DNA from: Pseudopithomyces maydicus
Lineage: Eukaryota; Ascomycota; Dothideomycetes; Pleosporales; Didymosphaeriaceae
Reading direction: 5' to 3'
NCBI GenBank assembly: GCA_026873275.1
Contig: JANTUC010000012.1
Location: forward strand, 702,001 to 766,000
Length of the DNA stretch: 64,000 nucleotides
Positions within the stretch are counted from its first letter, which is position 1. The number at the start of each line of letters is the position of its first letter. Below the pieces are notes generated by a model that had not been told where the DNA came from, did no database searches, and was given only the letters and a program-made list of their open reading frames with translations. A program made the translations under genes and the position numbers. Shown piece by piece: positions 21,004 to 32,396 of the stretch.

Positions 21004-22716
21004 ATGGGCGTTCTTGAACTTCGAGGCAAAAACCTCATCGCAATTATATTGATGAGTGCTGGTTTTGACTTTCTCCTTGTCGGCTGTAAGCCGCTCAACT
21101 GCTCACTCAAAATATACCTATCTCACAAATCCACCAGATGACCAAGGTCTCTTCGGCGGCATCCTAGGCGGCGAACGCTTCAAGGACACGCTCGGCAACC
21201 CTAACCCTACCATGACCGGGCTCGTCACTGCTATCTACGACATTGGGTGTGCACTGGGAGCCATCGTCGCGTTCATCTTTGGCGAGAAAATCGGCAGGAA
21301 ACGATCCATCATCCTCTCCAACATGATCGTCATAGTCGGCGCAGCGATCCAGACGGCGTCGTTCGGATACTGGCAGATGTTCGTCTCGCGAATCATCGGC
21401 GGCGTAGGAGTCGGCTTCTCGACGGTTGCTATTCCCATCCTGCAGTCTGAGACGCTGCCTGCACACAGGCGTGGCGCGCTTCTGGTCGTGCAGTCTGCAT
21501 TGATCATCATTGGGGTTGCGCTGGCGTCCTGGTTATGCTTTGCTTGTTTGTATGCGGAAAGCTCGCTTCAGTGGAGGTTCCCGGTGTCTTGTCAGATACT
21601 GTTTTCGTTGTTGGTGTTGAGCTTGTCGCCTCTGCTGTGTGAGTCGCCTCGATGGCTGGCACAACGAGGGAAGATTGATGAAGTGAGCACTCCCTGAAGA
21701 TGGTAGCTGGTTATTTAAGTACTAACCCTTCCTTTTCTAGGCGAAGAACATCATAAGTAGACTTCTCGACAAGCCTCTTGACGACGAAGAGGTATTGGGT
21801 CAGTTACAAGAGATTCTTGATGCGATCGAGGCCGAGAGAAATGAAGAAGAGCCATCATGGGGAGAGGTCTTTAGCAACGGCACCAAGACACGCAATCTTC
21901 ACCGTGTTGTTCTCGGAATGGGTCCGTACATGATGAATCAATGGTCGGGTGTAAATGCACTATGCTACTACCTGTACGAGTCCTCTCCCCTAATCTGACA
22001 CAGATGGGCCTCAGCTAACTCTCGACTGCAACTCCTAGTGCATACATTCTCGAAAACTACATGGGCTACTCCCCAAGCATGGCCCTTATCCTCGCCTCCG
22101 TCGCCTTCACCCAGTACGCCGTCTTCTCCTGGCCCCCTACTTCTACATCGACCGCATCGGCCGCCGCTGGTCCGTCATGCTCTCCTCCGCCGGCTGCGCA
22201 ATCTGCATGGCCATCATCGCCGGTGGGCTCTCCAAGAACAGTTTCTCGAGCGCCGCCGCAGCCGTAGCCTTCATCTTCCTATACCTCGACTGCTTCACCT
22301 CCGGCATCCTCCCCGTGTCGTGGTCCTACTCCTCCGAGATCCAGCCCCTTCGCGTGCGAAATAAAGCCACCGCCGTCGGTGTCTTCTCCCACTGGATCAG
22401 CAATTTTGTGGTTGTCATGGTGACGCCCATCGGCCTGGATTCCATCCAGGGCAATTACTTCTGGGTGTGGGCGGTGATTTGCGCGAGCTTTGTCCCACTG
22501 ACGTATTTCTTTGGGGTAGAGACGTCGGGCAGGACCCTCGAGCAGATCGATGCCATGTTCTATGAGAAGCCTAGGTTGTGCATGGGGCTGAATCCGGAGA
22601 ATAGGCGTGTGGTCAGGGGAAGTAAAGTGGACGAGGAGCAGAGATACAGGCAGTTTGCCCATGCGCACGAGAAGGATGAGGTGGTCATGTCGGAGAGGGT
22701 GTCACAGAGTGACTAG
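21004..22716 (+). CDS. MFS sugar-porter-type transporter, one frameshift
   Basis: A 12-helix major-facilitator transporter of the sugar porter type, about 512 residues after correction. Exons are 21004-21085, 21138-21682, 21741-21973 and 22039-22716. Family marks are YDQGLFGGILGG after helix 1, GRKRSI in loop 2-3, VSRIIGGVGVGFSTVAIPI, CESPRWLAQRGK before the central loop, DRIGRRWSVM in loop 8-9, and SGRTLEQIDAMF at the end of helix 12. Exon 4 reads VAFTQYAVFSWPP in one frame and RIGRRWSVMLSSAG onward in another. One extra C in the run 22133-22137 joins them and makes the whole gene divisible by three. Substrate is not predictable from sequence alone. Confidence 0.87.
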
Positions 22717-23546
22717 GGGGTAGTACTGAAGGTGAGGCTGTCAGAGGATTTAGACTACAGTGTGTGTGTGGATAAGGTGAATAGAAGTCACCGGAATACC
22801 AGATGCGCCATTTTTGGACCAAATGAATGATTTCACCGATGTAATTCGTATATCTTTGCAATGTATGGCAAGCTAAATCCGGCAATTGTAGCCTCGGAAG
22901 CTCATTCGACCCGTGATCTATGCGGCTCCAGGGCTCCAGCTCCAGGGCTGTGCATACGACCCCAAGGCATTTTCCTGCTCTTCCGCAGCGGGAGCCGCGA
23001 GCGGCTGGACTTCACCGGTAACAATGAGGCCGCGAGCCTGATCGATAATTCAGCCGCTTTCGAGCACCGGCTTGCTTCGACAGCAAGGCAAGTGTCGATT
23101 GTTTCCCAGTTCACCAAGCCTGAGCCCGACGCTAAATGTAACACCGCATTCTGAGTTACAGTCTGTGCTAACGTATGCGACTTCTACCTTCCAAGGATAG
23201 CGGTCACTGCATGCGACTCTGTGCAATCGCAGCGTCGGCTTTCAACGCGAGCCCACCACTCTACAAGCGTACAAGAGCGGTGTAGACTGTAAGGCGATCT
23301 CGCCAAAGCCTGCTATATGGGGTGCAGCAGTTCATTGCCCTGTCGGGACGAGGGCCAATCAACCAGAGGCTTTAAACCCCAGTTCGGTGACCAGTCCCTG
23401 CAGAGGAGGCTGTGCGATGACGCTCAGGATCCACCGCCGCTTTTTGGTCTCAACACACAAGCGCTCTGGTGCTGCTGCTGCCACCACCAAACATAGAAAT
23501 CGGACGTCTTTCTCTGGGGCTCGAGTAAGTTTGGAGAAAATTCCTG
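22717..23546. other. Intergenic, no gene recognised
   Basis: Contains the MFS 3' UTR and the promoter of the next gene. ORFs at 22861-23154 and 23387-23716 are not supported by splice sites or homology. Confidence 0.35.
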
Positions 23547-25824
23547 ATGGCGGTTCTTGCGGCGATTCTTCCGTTGGCTTCGCAGGCTTCTGCTCTGGCG
23601 TTGCTGCTGTACCGGCTAGCTGCGGCGAATTCGCACACAACAATAGAGCTTTTGAAAACAGCAAAGGCAATCTCGAATTTGGCGTTGATCGTGAAGGAAG
23701 TTGGTACTATCATTAAGGAGGACGATCGACTGCCTTCGGCGGAAGTACGTTTTTGTGTTTGATTCTATTCGTTCCCTCTTACGCCACCCAAGTTTACTAA
23801 AACCGCGAATAGGCTTTTGAGACGATTGAAGACGTCCTGGAACAAAGTGCTACCACTTTGGATGAAATCGATTCTTTGGTATCTATTCAAAATGGAGTAC
23901 ATGAGAACCATCGAGGTGAACAGCGAAATGGAGGTTCGGCCCTCATGCTTCCCCCGCAATCGGTGGCTAGGTTGCACTATCTCACGGCTCACCTGGACTC
24001 CCTAAGGGCGACATTGTCGGTCATGCTACAGACTCTGTATACGGCACAGAGCATTATGTGGGCAGAGTATGGCTTTCTTGACAGTTGGCTTCGAGTACTA
24101 TGGCATACTGACACATGTGTAGAGTCAGACCTTACGTCTCGCCTAGGCAGTGTGCCACCGCAGTCGCGAATGAGAAGCAGCAGCTCGAAACGCTCATCAT
24201 CGACCAACAAATGACCATACTACTCGCTTCAAAAATTTACGAGCATGCACGGCCAGACGCACGACTGCTGATGGAGGACGACAGCTCTCAATGTCTAAGT
24301 CGGATCAATGAAAGCAGCCCAAGTCCATCCAAGCTGGTGAAATACCAAGACAGATTCATTGCAAGTCTAGATATCCAAACATCTGGGGAAGAGCATTGGC
24401 TAGCATCCGTATGCGGAATCTCAAAGTCGCAGCTGGACCGTTTGTTGGAGAGGTGGACCCGACTACGACAGTTCGAGGAAGACATACTAGAGGATAAGCG
24501 CAAGACTCAAGCCCGGAAAAGAGAGAGCCAGCAGCCGTTTGTAGAGTCAGATAGTGAGGACGACATCGAGATGCTACCAAAGTTCGCGAGCAATGATGCT
24601 GGGGGAATTCGCCCATCCTTCAGGAATCAGACACTATCCCGCCTGTTTCCACGGAATCTCAATCGCTTCCTATACCAATTTCAACACTCAACCAAGACTA
24701 CGCCTCGATGCCGGCTTCTCCAAGATCAAGTATTACCACCCTGCCTGTGGAAGCAGCAGCAGCCGTAGAAGCAAAGGATAAGGACGATGAATTGGATCTC
24801 GAAATACCTTGGACGCTCCGAACGCGCAGGTACCATTGGAACTACATCGATGGCAAGGTCCAAGAAACCAACACCGACATGCCCACATCCGAAGCATTCC
24901 GCCACAGACACAGCTGGACCGAAGTCCAGGCATCCTGGGTCTGCGCCGAAGCCCTCAAAGAAGCCGGGTACCCCTTCACGCAGGTGCGAAAGGAAATCCC
25001 CGACGGACGACGCACCCGATCCGAGACCTGGTTCTGCATCGACCGGCCTTTGACCTTCGACGAAATTCAGCGACTTGTCGAACGCACCGTAGACCTTTAC
25101 CGCAAAACCCAACCACCTTCGCCCCCGCCGTCCAAGCAGCGCGTTCGCCGCAGCTCGTTCGACCGCCGCTCTGCAAGCTACGCGCCACCACCGAAGGTAG
25201 ATCGAGATCAGAATCGCACGCCGCTCCCCCCACCGCAGGGCAAACCTCCTTCCCTCGAGCGCTCTACCACCGCATACCACATCTCGCAACCACCATCCCT
25301 GGACCGAGCAATGTCGATGCCAGGTCCAGGCCCAGGTCCACAAGCACCACCGCAAACCTACGCATCCAACCCTCGGCCCTCCAGCATCCACGTCCCGCCT
25401 CGCCCGACGACACCTCTTCCCCAACCCGCGCCTTACGCGCCGAAGCCCCCGCCCAGAACATCCCCAACCCCATGGGGCCCCCGTACGCCAGCCAAACATT
25501 TCCCCTCCACCAGGCCAACCTCGTTCCTTCGTCCAGCCCACTGCGTACCAGCCGCCACTGCCACCGCCGCCGCCTCACCCTCATCAGCAATCAACACGGC
25601 ATCTGCAGCCGCATGCGCAGATGTACCCGCAGGCGCCGCTGCGGACATCTGTGGACGGGGCGCGGTACGAGCATTATTCGAGTGCGTCGGGAACATCAGA
25701 TTCGGAGGGTGTGGTTAGGAGTAGGAGGATGAGGGAGAGGAGTCGGAGGAGGAGTAGGGGAGGTGAGGGGGATGGGGGAGGAAGAAGAGGGGTGGGTATG
25801 GGCATGGGAAGGCGGGGGCGTTGA
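23547..25824 (+). CDS. Unknown fungal protein with helical N-domain and Pro-rich tail, three frameshifts
   Basis: About 718 residues after three one-base corrections. Exons are 23547-23744, 23813-24066 and 24123-25824. The N-terminus (MAVLAAILPLASQASALAL, then a long helical stretch to LTAHLDSLRATLSVMLQTLY) resembles the fungal N-terminal domains found in front of NLR/STAND-like and signalling proteins, but no NTPase follows. The middle is charged and helical (KSQLDRLLERWTRLRQFEED). A conserved-looking module follows: EIPWTLRTRRYHWNYIDGKV, HSWTEVQASWVCAEALKEAG and RRTRSETWFCIDRPLTFDEI. The tail is Pro-rich, then Arg/Ser/Gly-rich. Frames change at the G5 run 24601-24605, near 25446-25454 and at the C4 run 25502-25505, each cured by one added base. 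Function unknown. Confidence 0.72.
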
Positions 25825-26223
25825 TGGGGGTGGCGGGGTTGACGGCGTTGTTGGATGGGTTGGTGGGGATTTAGAGAGAAGGGGGTTTGATGGAAGGTGA
25901 ATAGCTTTTTTTTTTACAATTGTTTTGATGACATGATGGATGTATGGGTGTATAGTGTATATCATTACGATACGACGATACGGATAGAACATGACTGAAC
26001 GACTTTTTTGTTTTCTTTCTTCAAAGATACATGCCAGCCATATCCAGATTGTCCATGATGTTGGTCAGATGAAGTTTTATTCGCAGGGCCTTGTAGAGAT
26101 AGGACCTGCGTCGGACCAGATGCGGTTTTGCTCCCATTTAGATGCCAATATCTATCAAACAACGCCAACGCTATGCAATCAAAAACCCACACGAGTCCAT
26201 CGGGCCGGCCGTACGAGGCTCCC
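25825..26223. other. Convergent 3' intergenic
   Basis: 399 bp between two convergent stops. It begins with a G-rich plus strand and has a T9-type run near 25905. No gene seen. Confidence 0.4.
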
Positions 26224-27051
26224 TCACTTGGAGTCGGGATTGTCGGGCAGGCGCTCGATGACGTATTTTCCTTTCGCGACGCTCACGATGGGTACACCGG
26301 GAATCTTCCGGATTCTTCGCTTCAGGTCGCGATCGTTGGTACCAACTAGGTATATGCGGTGCTTTTGCACTCTATCAACGAGGCAGTCCTAAAAAAAGTC
26401 AGCACGAGTGCGCAGGTTGTGGTCGAGGGAAGGCACGGTATCGTACATCAGCATATGTGCCCTTGTGATCGCACTTTATACGCTCCCACCGCTCGTCTCT
26501 CGCTATACGTAGAGCAATCCTATACTTGGGACCGAGCTTCTCCAACTCGGCCATGACGCATGAAGTAATTATGGGCGTTGCCTTAGCATACAGCAGGTCC
26601 ATGAGCGACTTTTGCAAATCGAGCTTTCCGCGGACGGTGTGCGACAGGAAATTGGTATCGATCAAGACGCGGTATCTGGGCCGAAATCAGTCGACTGAAC
26701 GCGAGAGAGGTAGATAGAAGTGCGCGATGGGTACTACGTACGGTGGGCCGAGGGCTTCGTTGGCCATGAAGAACATGGAGGACGGGGCCTGGGGGATCTC
26801 GCGCTTTGCCTTTTCGGCTTCGGCCTTCTTCTTGGCTTCTATCTCGCCAGACAGCTGATTCTTCTTGCTGGAGAGCGTGTCAGTTGGAGGGCAGTCTTGG
26901 TGGACGCGGCGTGGCGGGGACGTACAGGCGTGCATCGCGTGTGCCTGGGCAGACTGTTAGCAGGCGTGCAAAAAGGCAGAATGCAGCAATGGAACCCACC
27001 GATGACGCGCTTCATCTGCGCAAACTTGCGCGTCTTCTTAGCGACTCCCAT
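26224..27051 (-). CDS. FCF1: FCF1, PIN-domain rRNA-processing factor (UTP24)
   Basis: Fcf1/Utp24 is the PIN-domain endonuclease of the small-subunit processome that acts at early pre-rRNA cleavage sites in the nucleolus. Five exons run from ATG 27051: 27000-27051, 26926-26944 (19 nt), 26742-26867, 26447-26675 and 26224-26388, giving 196 residues (yeast about 189). The N-terminus MGVAKKTRKFAQMKRVIG and GTRDARLKKNQ are typical, followed by SSMFFMANEALGPPYRVL. PIN acidic residues are in LIDTNFLSHTVRGKLD, MAELEKLGPKY, TYADDCLVDR and VGTNDRDLKRRIRKIPGVPI. It ends VIERLPDNPDSK. All junctions are GT-AG with matching phases. It diverges from the CSI2-like gene across 0.69 kb. Confidence 0.96.
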
Positions 27052-27740
27052 GGTTGCTGGTGCTGGTGTTGGGGTGTGTCGCGCCTGAGGTAATCGATAA
27101 ACTTTTTGGAAATGTTCAATGTTCTTGCCAAGAAATAGAGGGTCCCTGCTATTTTGGGATGGCGACGAGCACGCAGGCCCGCGCGAGGGAACTAGCGTTC
27201 ATTGGGCTTTTCGCTGGGGAGGGACGCCGTGAAGAAGCCCAGACAAAGCTGGGCCGCCTGAACAGTCTACCGTACGTCTTCAGTAACACGCATGCCAGGT
27301 CACCTGCCAGAACAGCACTGCGCCGTCCAACTCGCTACGACCGTCGCATTGCTAACTACACGTCCACATCAATAGGAACTACTCGGGTCCTGTCGAATTC
27401 CGCTCATCGCTTCGTCGACCCCTAGCGCCCAGCATCTGCCACCGGACCCGCCTACTAAGCGTCTTCCCTGCATTGACCCCATCATCTCCCACAGCCCTCC
27501 TGGATCTCCCTCCGCGTCCCCTGTGTTTCCGAGGGTCCTGTGTCTCCGCAAAGCCTCCCGTCACTCGTTTCACCCACAGTTCCCACGTCGTGGTCGACAC
27601 GACAGCCCACCGCTCCTTTCCGCCCCTCCGCCTTTAGCCCCAAGGCCTCCTGAGACGCCCACCATCAGCCGACAGCCCGCCCCTAACTGCCTCCTCGAGC
27701 GCTGCCTTCTCCACACACCACACACACACCGTTCGCTACC
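27052..27740. promoter_or_regulatory. Divergent intergenic region, FCF1 / CSI2-like
   Basis: The 0.69 kb between divergent ATGs. The right half (27400-27740) is C- and CT-rich on the plus strand, typical of fungal 5' UTR or core promoter. No specific binding site is claimed. Confidence 0.45.
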
Positions 27741-28987
27741 ATGCGGCTTACCATACGCCTAGCTGGCGTGCTCGCCCTCGCTGCGCCCGCCGTCCTCGCA
27801 CAGAACGACCGACCTGGAAACAACAACGACGACGACCAGACGACATCCGAGCAGCCCAGCGCCACCCAGCCGACCGACAAGCAGTCCCAGGCCCCGACAG
27901 ACACGCCCGCCAAAACTACCGAAGCACCCAAGCCGACTGAGGAGTCCAAGACGTCGGAGAAAGACGAGAAGACCTCTGAGCAGCCCTCGCCATCGAGCGG
28001 GCCTACCAGGTCCGGCAACCTCATCACCAGCCTGGCTGTCACCACTTCGACCCAACCGTCGGCTTCACCCACCCCAGCCGGTGCCGGAGATGCCAACAAC
28101 TTCCTGTCGCTCCTGCCTTCGGTCGCTGGTTATGGTATCCCCAACGTCGGCGTCCCAGATATCTCTCGCGCGTCTTACATGCAGAAGTCGGATCTGCCCG
28201 ATGGGACCGTCTTCATATGCGTGGGTGCCATCTTGGCCTTCTTCGGTTTGAGCGTGCTCATCTGGCGAGGCTTGGTTGCCTGGGCGCTGCATCGATCCGT
28301 GAAACGCGCTGCGATGGCCCAGAATATGGCCGATCTGAAAGACATGTCAGCCATGCCCGGCGGTAGGAAGCGAGGCATGTACAATGTGGTTGGGGCAAGC
28401 TCCACCATGTCGCTCGATCACCTGGCTGCTGCACCCACTGGTACTTCCAAGCCTCCCAAGCCTTTCGCCTCCACTGCCACGAGCACACCTCCCAAGAACA
28501 ACTCCCTGTTTTCTCTCCTACTGCCGGCGGCAGCACTGGTCTGCGCGATTCGGTCGTCAATCGTTCGTCACAGTACTTGCCAGCAGGATACTATGCTCCT
28601 GGTAATGCACAGGCTGCCCAAGGCTCGTCAACGACCAACGTGGGCGGCGTCGGATCCCACCTGTCAACACACTCTTTAGCCACACCAGGAAACCGTTTCA
28701 GTGCCCGTTCCGGTATCTCGCCTCCACAGTCTCCGTCGCTTCCTCCATCGCGCGGCTACGACCGTGCACCGCCCTCTCGCGATGGCCTGTCAATATACAA
28801 CAGGAACAGCGTCGCAACCCTTGGAACTCCAACAGGAAGAGCGGGCGTGTACGGACATGATCACGGCAGCGCGAGCCAGCTGTCTCTCAACGTGCCAGGC
28901 GGATCGACTACCGGAGGGCGAGCACCCAGCGCTTATCTGGACGATCTCTTTGAGAACCACGGCAACGGTCCACGGGAACGGTTTTAG
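27741..28987 (+). CDS. Csi2-like single-pass membrane protein, one frameshift
   Basis: A probable type I membrane protein of about 415 residues resembling yeast Csi2 (vacuolar/cell-surface, linked to chitin synthesis). There is one exon. The signal peptide is MRLTIRLAGVLALAAPAVLA. A 90-residue Thr/Ser/Pro/Lys-rich ectodomain follows, then NNFLSLLPSVAGYGIPNVGV, SYMQKSDLPDGTVFICVGAI and a helix LAFFGLSVLIWRGLVAWAL. The cytosolic tail is Ser/Gly/Pro-rich (SQYLPAGYYAPGNAQAAQG, SLATPGNRFSARSGISPP) and ends at 28987. The tail lies in a different frame from the N-terminal half. One extra T in the T4 run at 28509-28512 joins them. Read literally, the first frame stops at 28679 after a nonsense tail. 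Identity with Csi2 rests on the recalled juxtamembrane block. Confidence 0.75.
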
Positions 28988-31290
28988 AATGACGGCGATC
29001 CCTTGATCGAACGGCCAGCTTTGACAAAGAAGAGAGTCTGGACCGTTGCAGGCGCAATGCAACGCAGCGTGTCGGGGAACCTGTTGTCGTTGGTGTGAGA
29101 TCGCATGGGCGAGGAAGGAAGAAGAGCCCATTCTTCTACCTCTCCCACGGCAGGCATCCCATGCTGTTTCTGTCCGTGCGTCTTCCGTTTTCTTGCGTTG
29201 CCGCCGGCCAGCCTTGCATGTTGCGGGGACGTTGTGGTACTTTCTGCTACAATGCTGCATGCAGGTGGTTTTCGTCTTGATGTTGTACCTTGTACCATTG
29301 CGTTGCTGTACCACCATGGCGTCTAGACAAGGCGCTCTCCTCTTTTTTTTCTTTTTCTTTTTTACCTTTCTTCCTTTCATGTTTCCATCGTTTGGGGAGC
29401 TTCGGTCGCAAGCATGCTCGATTCTTCCCTTTTTTCTCCTCTACGTTGTTTAACTCATGGGTGGGCGTTTACGAGGTGTTTTGGAGGAATGATATCGATT
29501 GAGACCATGGTTTGATTAGTGGGTTGCGGGGTTGGCGGGGACGTCCATCCGATTGTATATACAGCAGATGCTGTGGAGCGCGCGTGGGAAGGGATTGCTG
29601 GGGGTCCCGAGATGAGATGGGATGAGATGAGAAAAGAGAGAGAGAGATAGTAATTGTAGTGCCGTTCTTGAACAAACAGTCCGACTCTGCTCGAGTGTGC
29701 GTATCCGTGTAGAGAGAGTGTGTGTGCGGGGGAACACCGAATTGGCGCCCACGGATGTTTTGATCATGTCCATGCGGACGGGCTGCATGATAGTCGTTGG
29801 GCGGACCCTGCGCTAGGGGTGGAGAGCCGAGACGTGGTGGATTGGTGTGATGTGGGCGTACGGGAGGGTTCCCGGGGTTCCAGCTCAACAACTTGGGGTT
29901 GTAACGGCGGAGAGGTTATTCGTGAGTGGGATTTCAGCAGGGGGGTGCATTACGCGTGCATGCACATGTGTAGGTACATGGGTACATGCGACATATGCAT
30001 CATTGTACGGGACAAGGACAGCAAAGGATATAACAAGTCAAAGAGAGACGCATGTGCATGTGCATGCTCGGTTTGACTCAACTCAGCTCAACTTGGCTCA
30101 GCTCAGCACTTCCCGTTGCGTGATTACTACGTAAACAATCTACCTAGACTACCCATCGTAGGCAGTCCATCTAGTCTAGCAGAGCTGAGTGAATTGAACA
30201 ACGCCACGATGGGGCGAAGCGCTACGGAGCGGCTGTCCTTCGAATCAGGCAGCTTGATGCGGTGGGTAGAGCGGTGGGTAGCGTGGGGACTAAGGGGAGA
30301 CTAGTACTAGGTATGCTAGGTAGAGGGGCGCCTTGCATCATGATGTATGTGTGCAGGTGTGTATGCAAGTGTGTATGCGTGGGAGGAAAGTGTTGGGATT
30401 AGGGCTGGGGCCTGGGTAGGTAGGTATGTAGGTATATACATATGTAGGATATACATGGGTTTGTGATGTGCTTGTCGAGAAATGTGATGTTTGGTTGAGT
30501 GACCGTAGGGGATACTATTTTGAGGCGGAGCGCTGCATGAAGGGTGTCTGCAGGGTATGTTTGTTGAAATTTGTGGAGTGGTAGTACGGGCATACATTGA
30601 AATGGTAAAGCAAGATTATTTACTATACAAGTTACGATGTATGCCTTGCAGACTTTATGCAAGCGATAGCGCTACTCCAAACAGGCGCTCGATTTCCATC
30701 CAAGCGTATCCCATGTAGATATAGAATACGCCACAAGGAAAAGCCCAATATTGGGGAAACAAAAGTGAGTGAGCATAGAGGCTCATGGAGTGGTATGTAG
30801 GTTCGAAAACCCGAACATATTGGAGACTGTTTAATGTATGGATCGGTCATAAAATTGAAGAAATGAAGAATATCTGATGTATGGTGAATTGGGGATTCTT
30901 AGACCTCCCGTGGCTAGGCCTTAATTCCAGCTTGAGCAAATAGCATGACAGAAACCGTTGCTTTCGGCTTGCTTCTCCCATTCTTCATTGAACGCTAAAG
31001 GCAGCTTTGTACAACCGTTCGTCGAAGGGAAAGCACAAATTAAGCCATGCTATATTTAATAAGTCCTATACCTGCAATAGTCTTGATTCTTCATCAAGTA
31101 ATTGAGAGAGCGAGTATGTAGCAACAATTGCCCGTGGTTCCAAAACGCCCCAGTAGGTTGAAGGTTTCAAATGTTGTGAGAAGTAGCATACATAGGTTCG
31201 TTGCGTATAGCTATCGAATCTATGTGGCAGGAAGCTTTAGGCAACGTAGATTCCAGGTTTTCTAACCAATCCTTATGTTGTTTTGTAAAA

Positions 31291-31374
31291 TGGTAAAAAG
31301 GTGTCGAGTCAACTAGACGGCGTAAAAATGGTTGGTAAAAGAGTGTCTCCCAACTAGACAGCAGAAAAATGTGG
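31291..31374 (+). repeat. Two imperfect 41-42-bp tandem copies
   Basis: Copies start at 31291 and 31333. Both begin tggtaaaa, contain caactagac in the middle and end in an A-run followed by tg. They differ at several sites and by one base in length, so the duplication is old. Confidence 0.7.
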
Positions 31375-31625
31375 CGTATGAAAATCAGTGCGCAAAAAAG
31401 GTTTGGGCCAACCAATCTTTATATCTAACAGCTAGGTGACATTGCCTCAGCTCGAGTGCTATTTCTATTTCTAGGATGTATTCATGAAGTCACGACGTGC
31501 GTTACATGCCTAGTCACCCAGACAGCTGACAGTCATATCAATTGGTACACGCAATGGAGAAACAAAGAACGTTCATTATTTCTCGAGCATACATACGTAC
31601 AATCATCATAATATCTATAATACCC

Positions 31626-31675
31626 ATTCCCCCAGGATTATATGAGTAATTCCCCCAGGATTATACGAGTAATTC
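31626..31675 (+). repeat. Two near-perfect 23-bp tandem copies plus partial third
   Basis: The unit begins attcccccaggattata and ends gagta. Copies start at 31626 and 31649 and differ at one base. A third partial unit begins at 31672. Confidence 0.8.
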
Positions 31676-31895
31676 CACCTCTTTTGCCCCTGGACTTCTA
31701 AGCCTATTGCCCAGAAACATCCAGGACGGATATCAACGCAAAAACACAAATAACATGACACATGCCATATTCAACCACGTGCCAACTGCGACGCTTGAAC
31801 CTGCTTCAACCCCGTCACACACACATCGCCCTCCTCCCCTCGGACATCATCCACGAATATATGACCCAGATCCCACGTTTCCACTTCCCCTCCCC

Positions 31896-32396
31896 TTACA
31901 TAAAGCCCTGCGCCATCTTCGCCAAACTTGCCAACCCCCCAATCCCACTCGCCACACTCTGCAAATTCATCCCGCTCATCGCCCCACCAATCCCCCCCAT
32001 CGCCCCCTCCTTCTCATACCCCTCACTCCCATAGTACCCGCCCTGGTGGCCTCCCCCGCTGTACCCGCCCCGCGCCCCCTGGCCCCCCATCTCGGGCAGA
32101 TTGACGCCAAACTTGCGCGCGAGCTTGGTCAGCACGCCGCCCGAGACCAGGGGCATGATGACCATGAAGAAGACCTTGAAGGGGTGCCGCCGCGCGTACG
32201 ACCATAGGCGGTGCAGCAGCTCGCGGAACTTGGCGTAGAGGTACGCGATGTAGCCGTCGCGCGGGGAGCGCTTGTACCGCGAGGTGGAGGAGTGGTGCCG
32301 GCTGGAGGACGAGTAGGTGGAGCCGGCGGAGGAGCGCGCGTAGGAGCGGCGGGAGGGGGAGTGGTGGCGGGAAGAGGAGGAAGTGAACCAGCCCAT
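31896..32396 (-). CDS. Small Ser/Gly-rich protein with one membrane helix, unknown function
   Basis: A single-exon 166-residue protein starting MGWFTSSSSRHHSPSRRSY. The first 60 residues are Ser/Arg/His/Tyr-rich. A basic helix GYIAYLYAKFRELLHRLWSY leads into RRHPFKVFFMVIMPLVSGGV, a likely membrane segment, then LARKFGVNLP. The C-terminal 70 residues are Gly-rich (GGYSGGGHQGGYYGS) and end GIGGLASLAKMAQGFM. I recall similar short proteins across ascomycetes but no characterised one. The reading frame is open upstream to 32636, but that extension has a different composition and is probably the 5' UTR. Confidence 0.7.
   Translation of the reverse strand: MGWFTSSSSRHHSPSRRSYARSSAGSTYSSSSRHHSSTSRYKRSPRDGYIAYLYAKFRELLHRLWSYARRHPFKVFFMVIMPLVSGGVLTKLARKFGVNLPEMGGQGARGGYSGGGHQGGYYGSEGYEKEGAMGGIGGAMSGMNLQSVASGIGGLASLAKMAQGFM

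Larger units (their letters stand above)
28988..31895. other. 2.9-kb intergenic region with short tandem repeats
   Basis: No convincing gene on either strand. It contains GA-rich and GT-rich tracts (29630-29730), clustered cagctcaact-like steps (30075-30108), and an 8-bp-arm inverted repeat (ctagacta/tagtctag) near 30147-30180. It also holds two tandem duplications, listed separately. The segment after 30600 is more AT-rich than the surrounding genes. Confidence 0.4.

Noticed and set aside
24726..25541. 271-codon minus ORF
   Set aside because: Antisense shadow of the Pro-rich coding tail on the plus strand, Gly/Arg/Trp-rich and without family resemblance.
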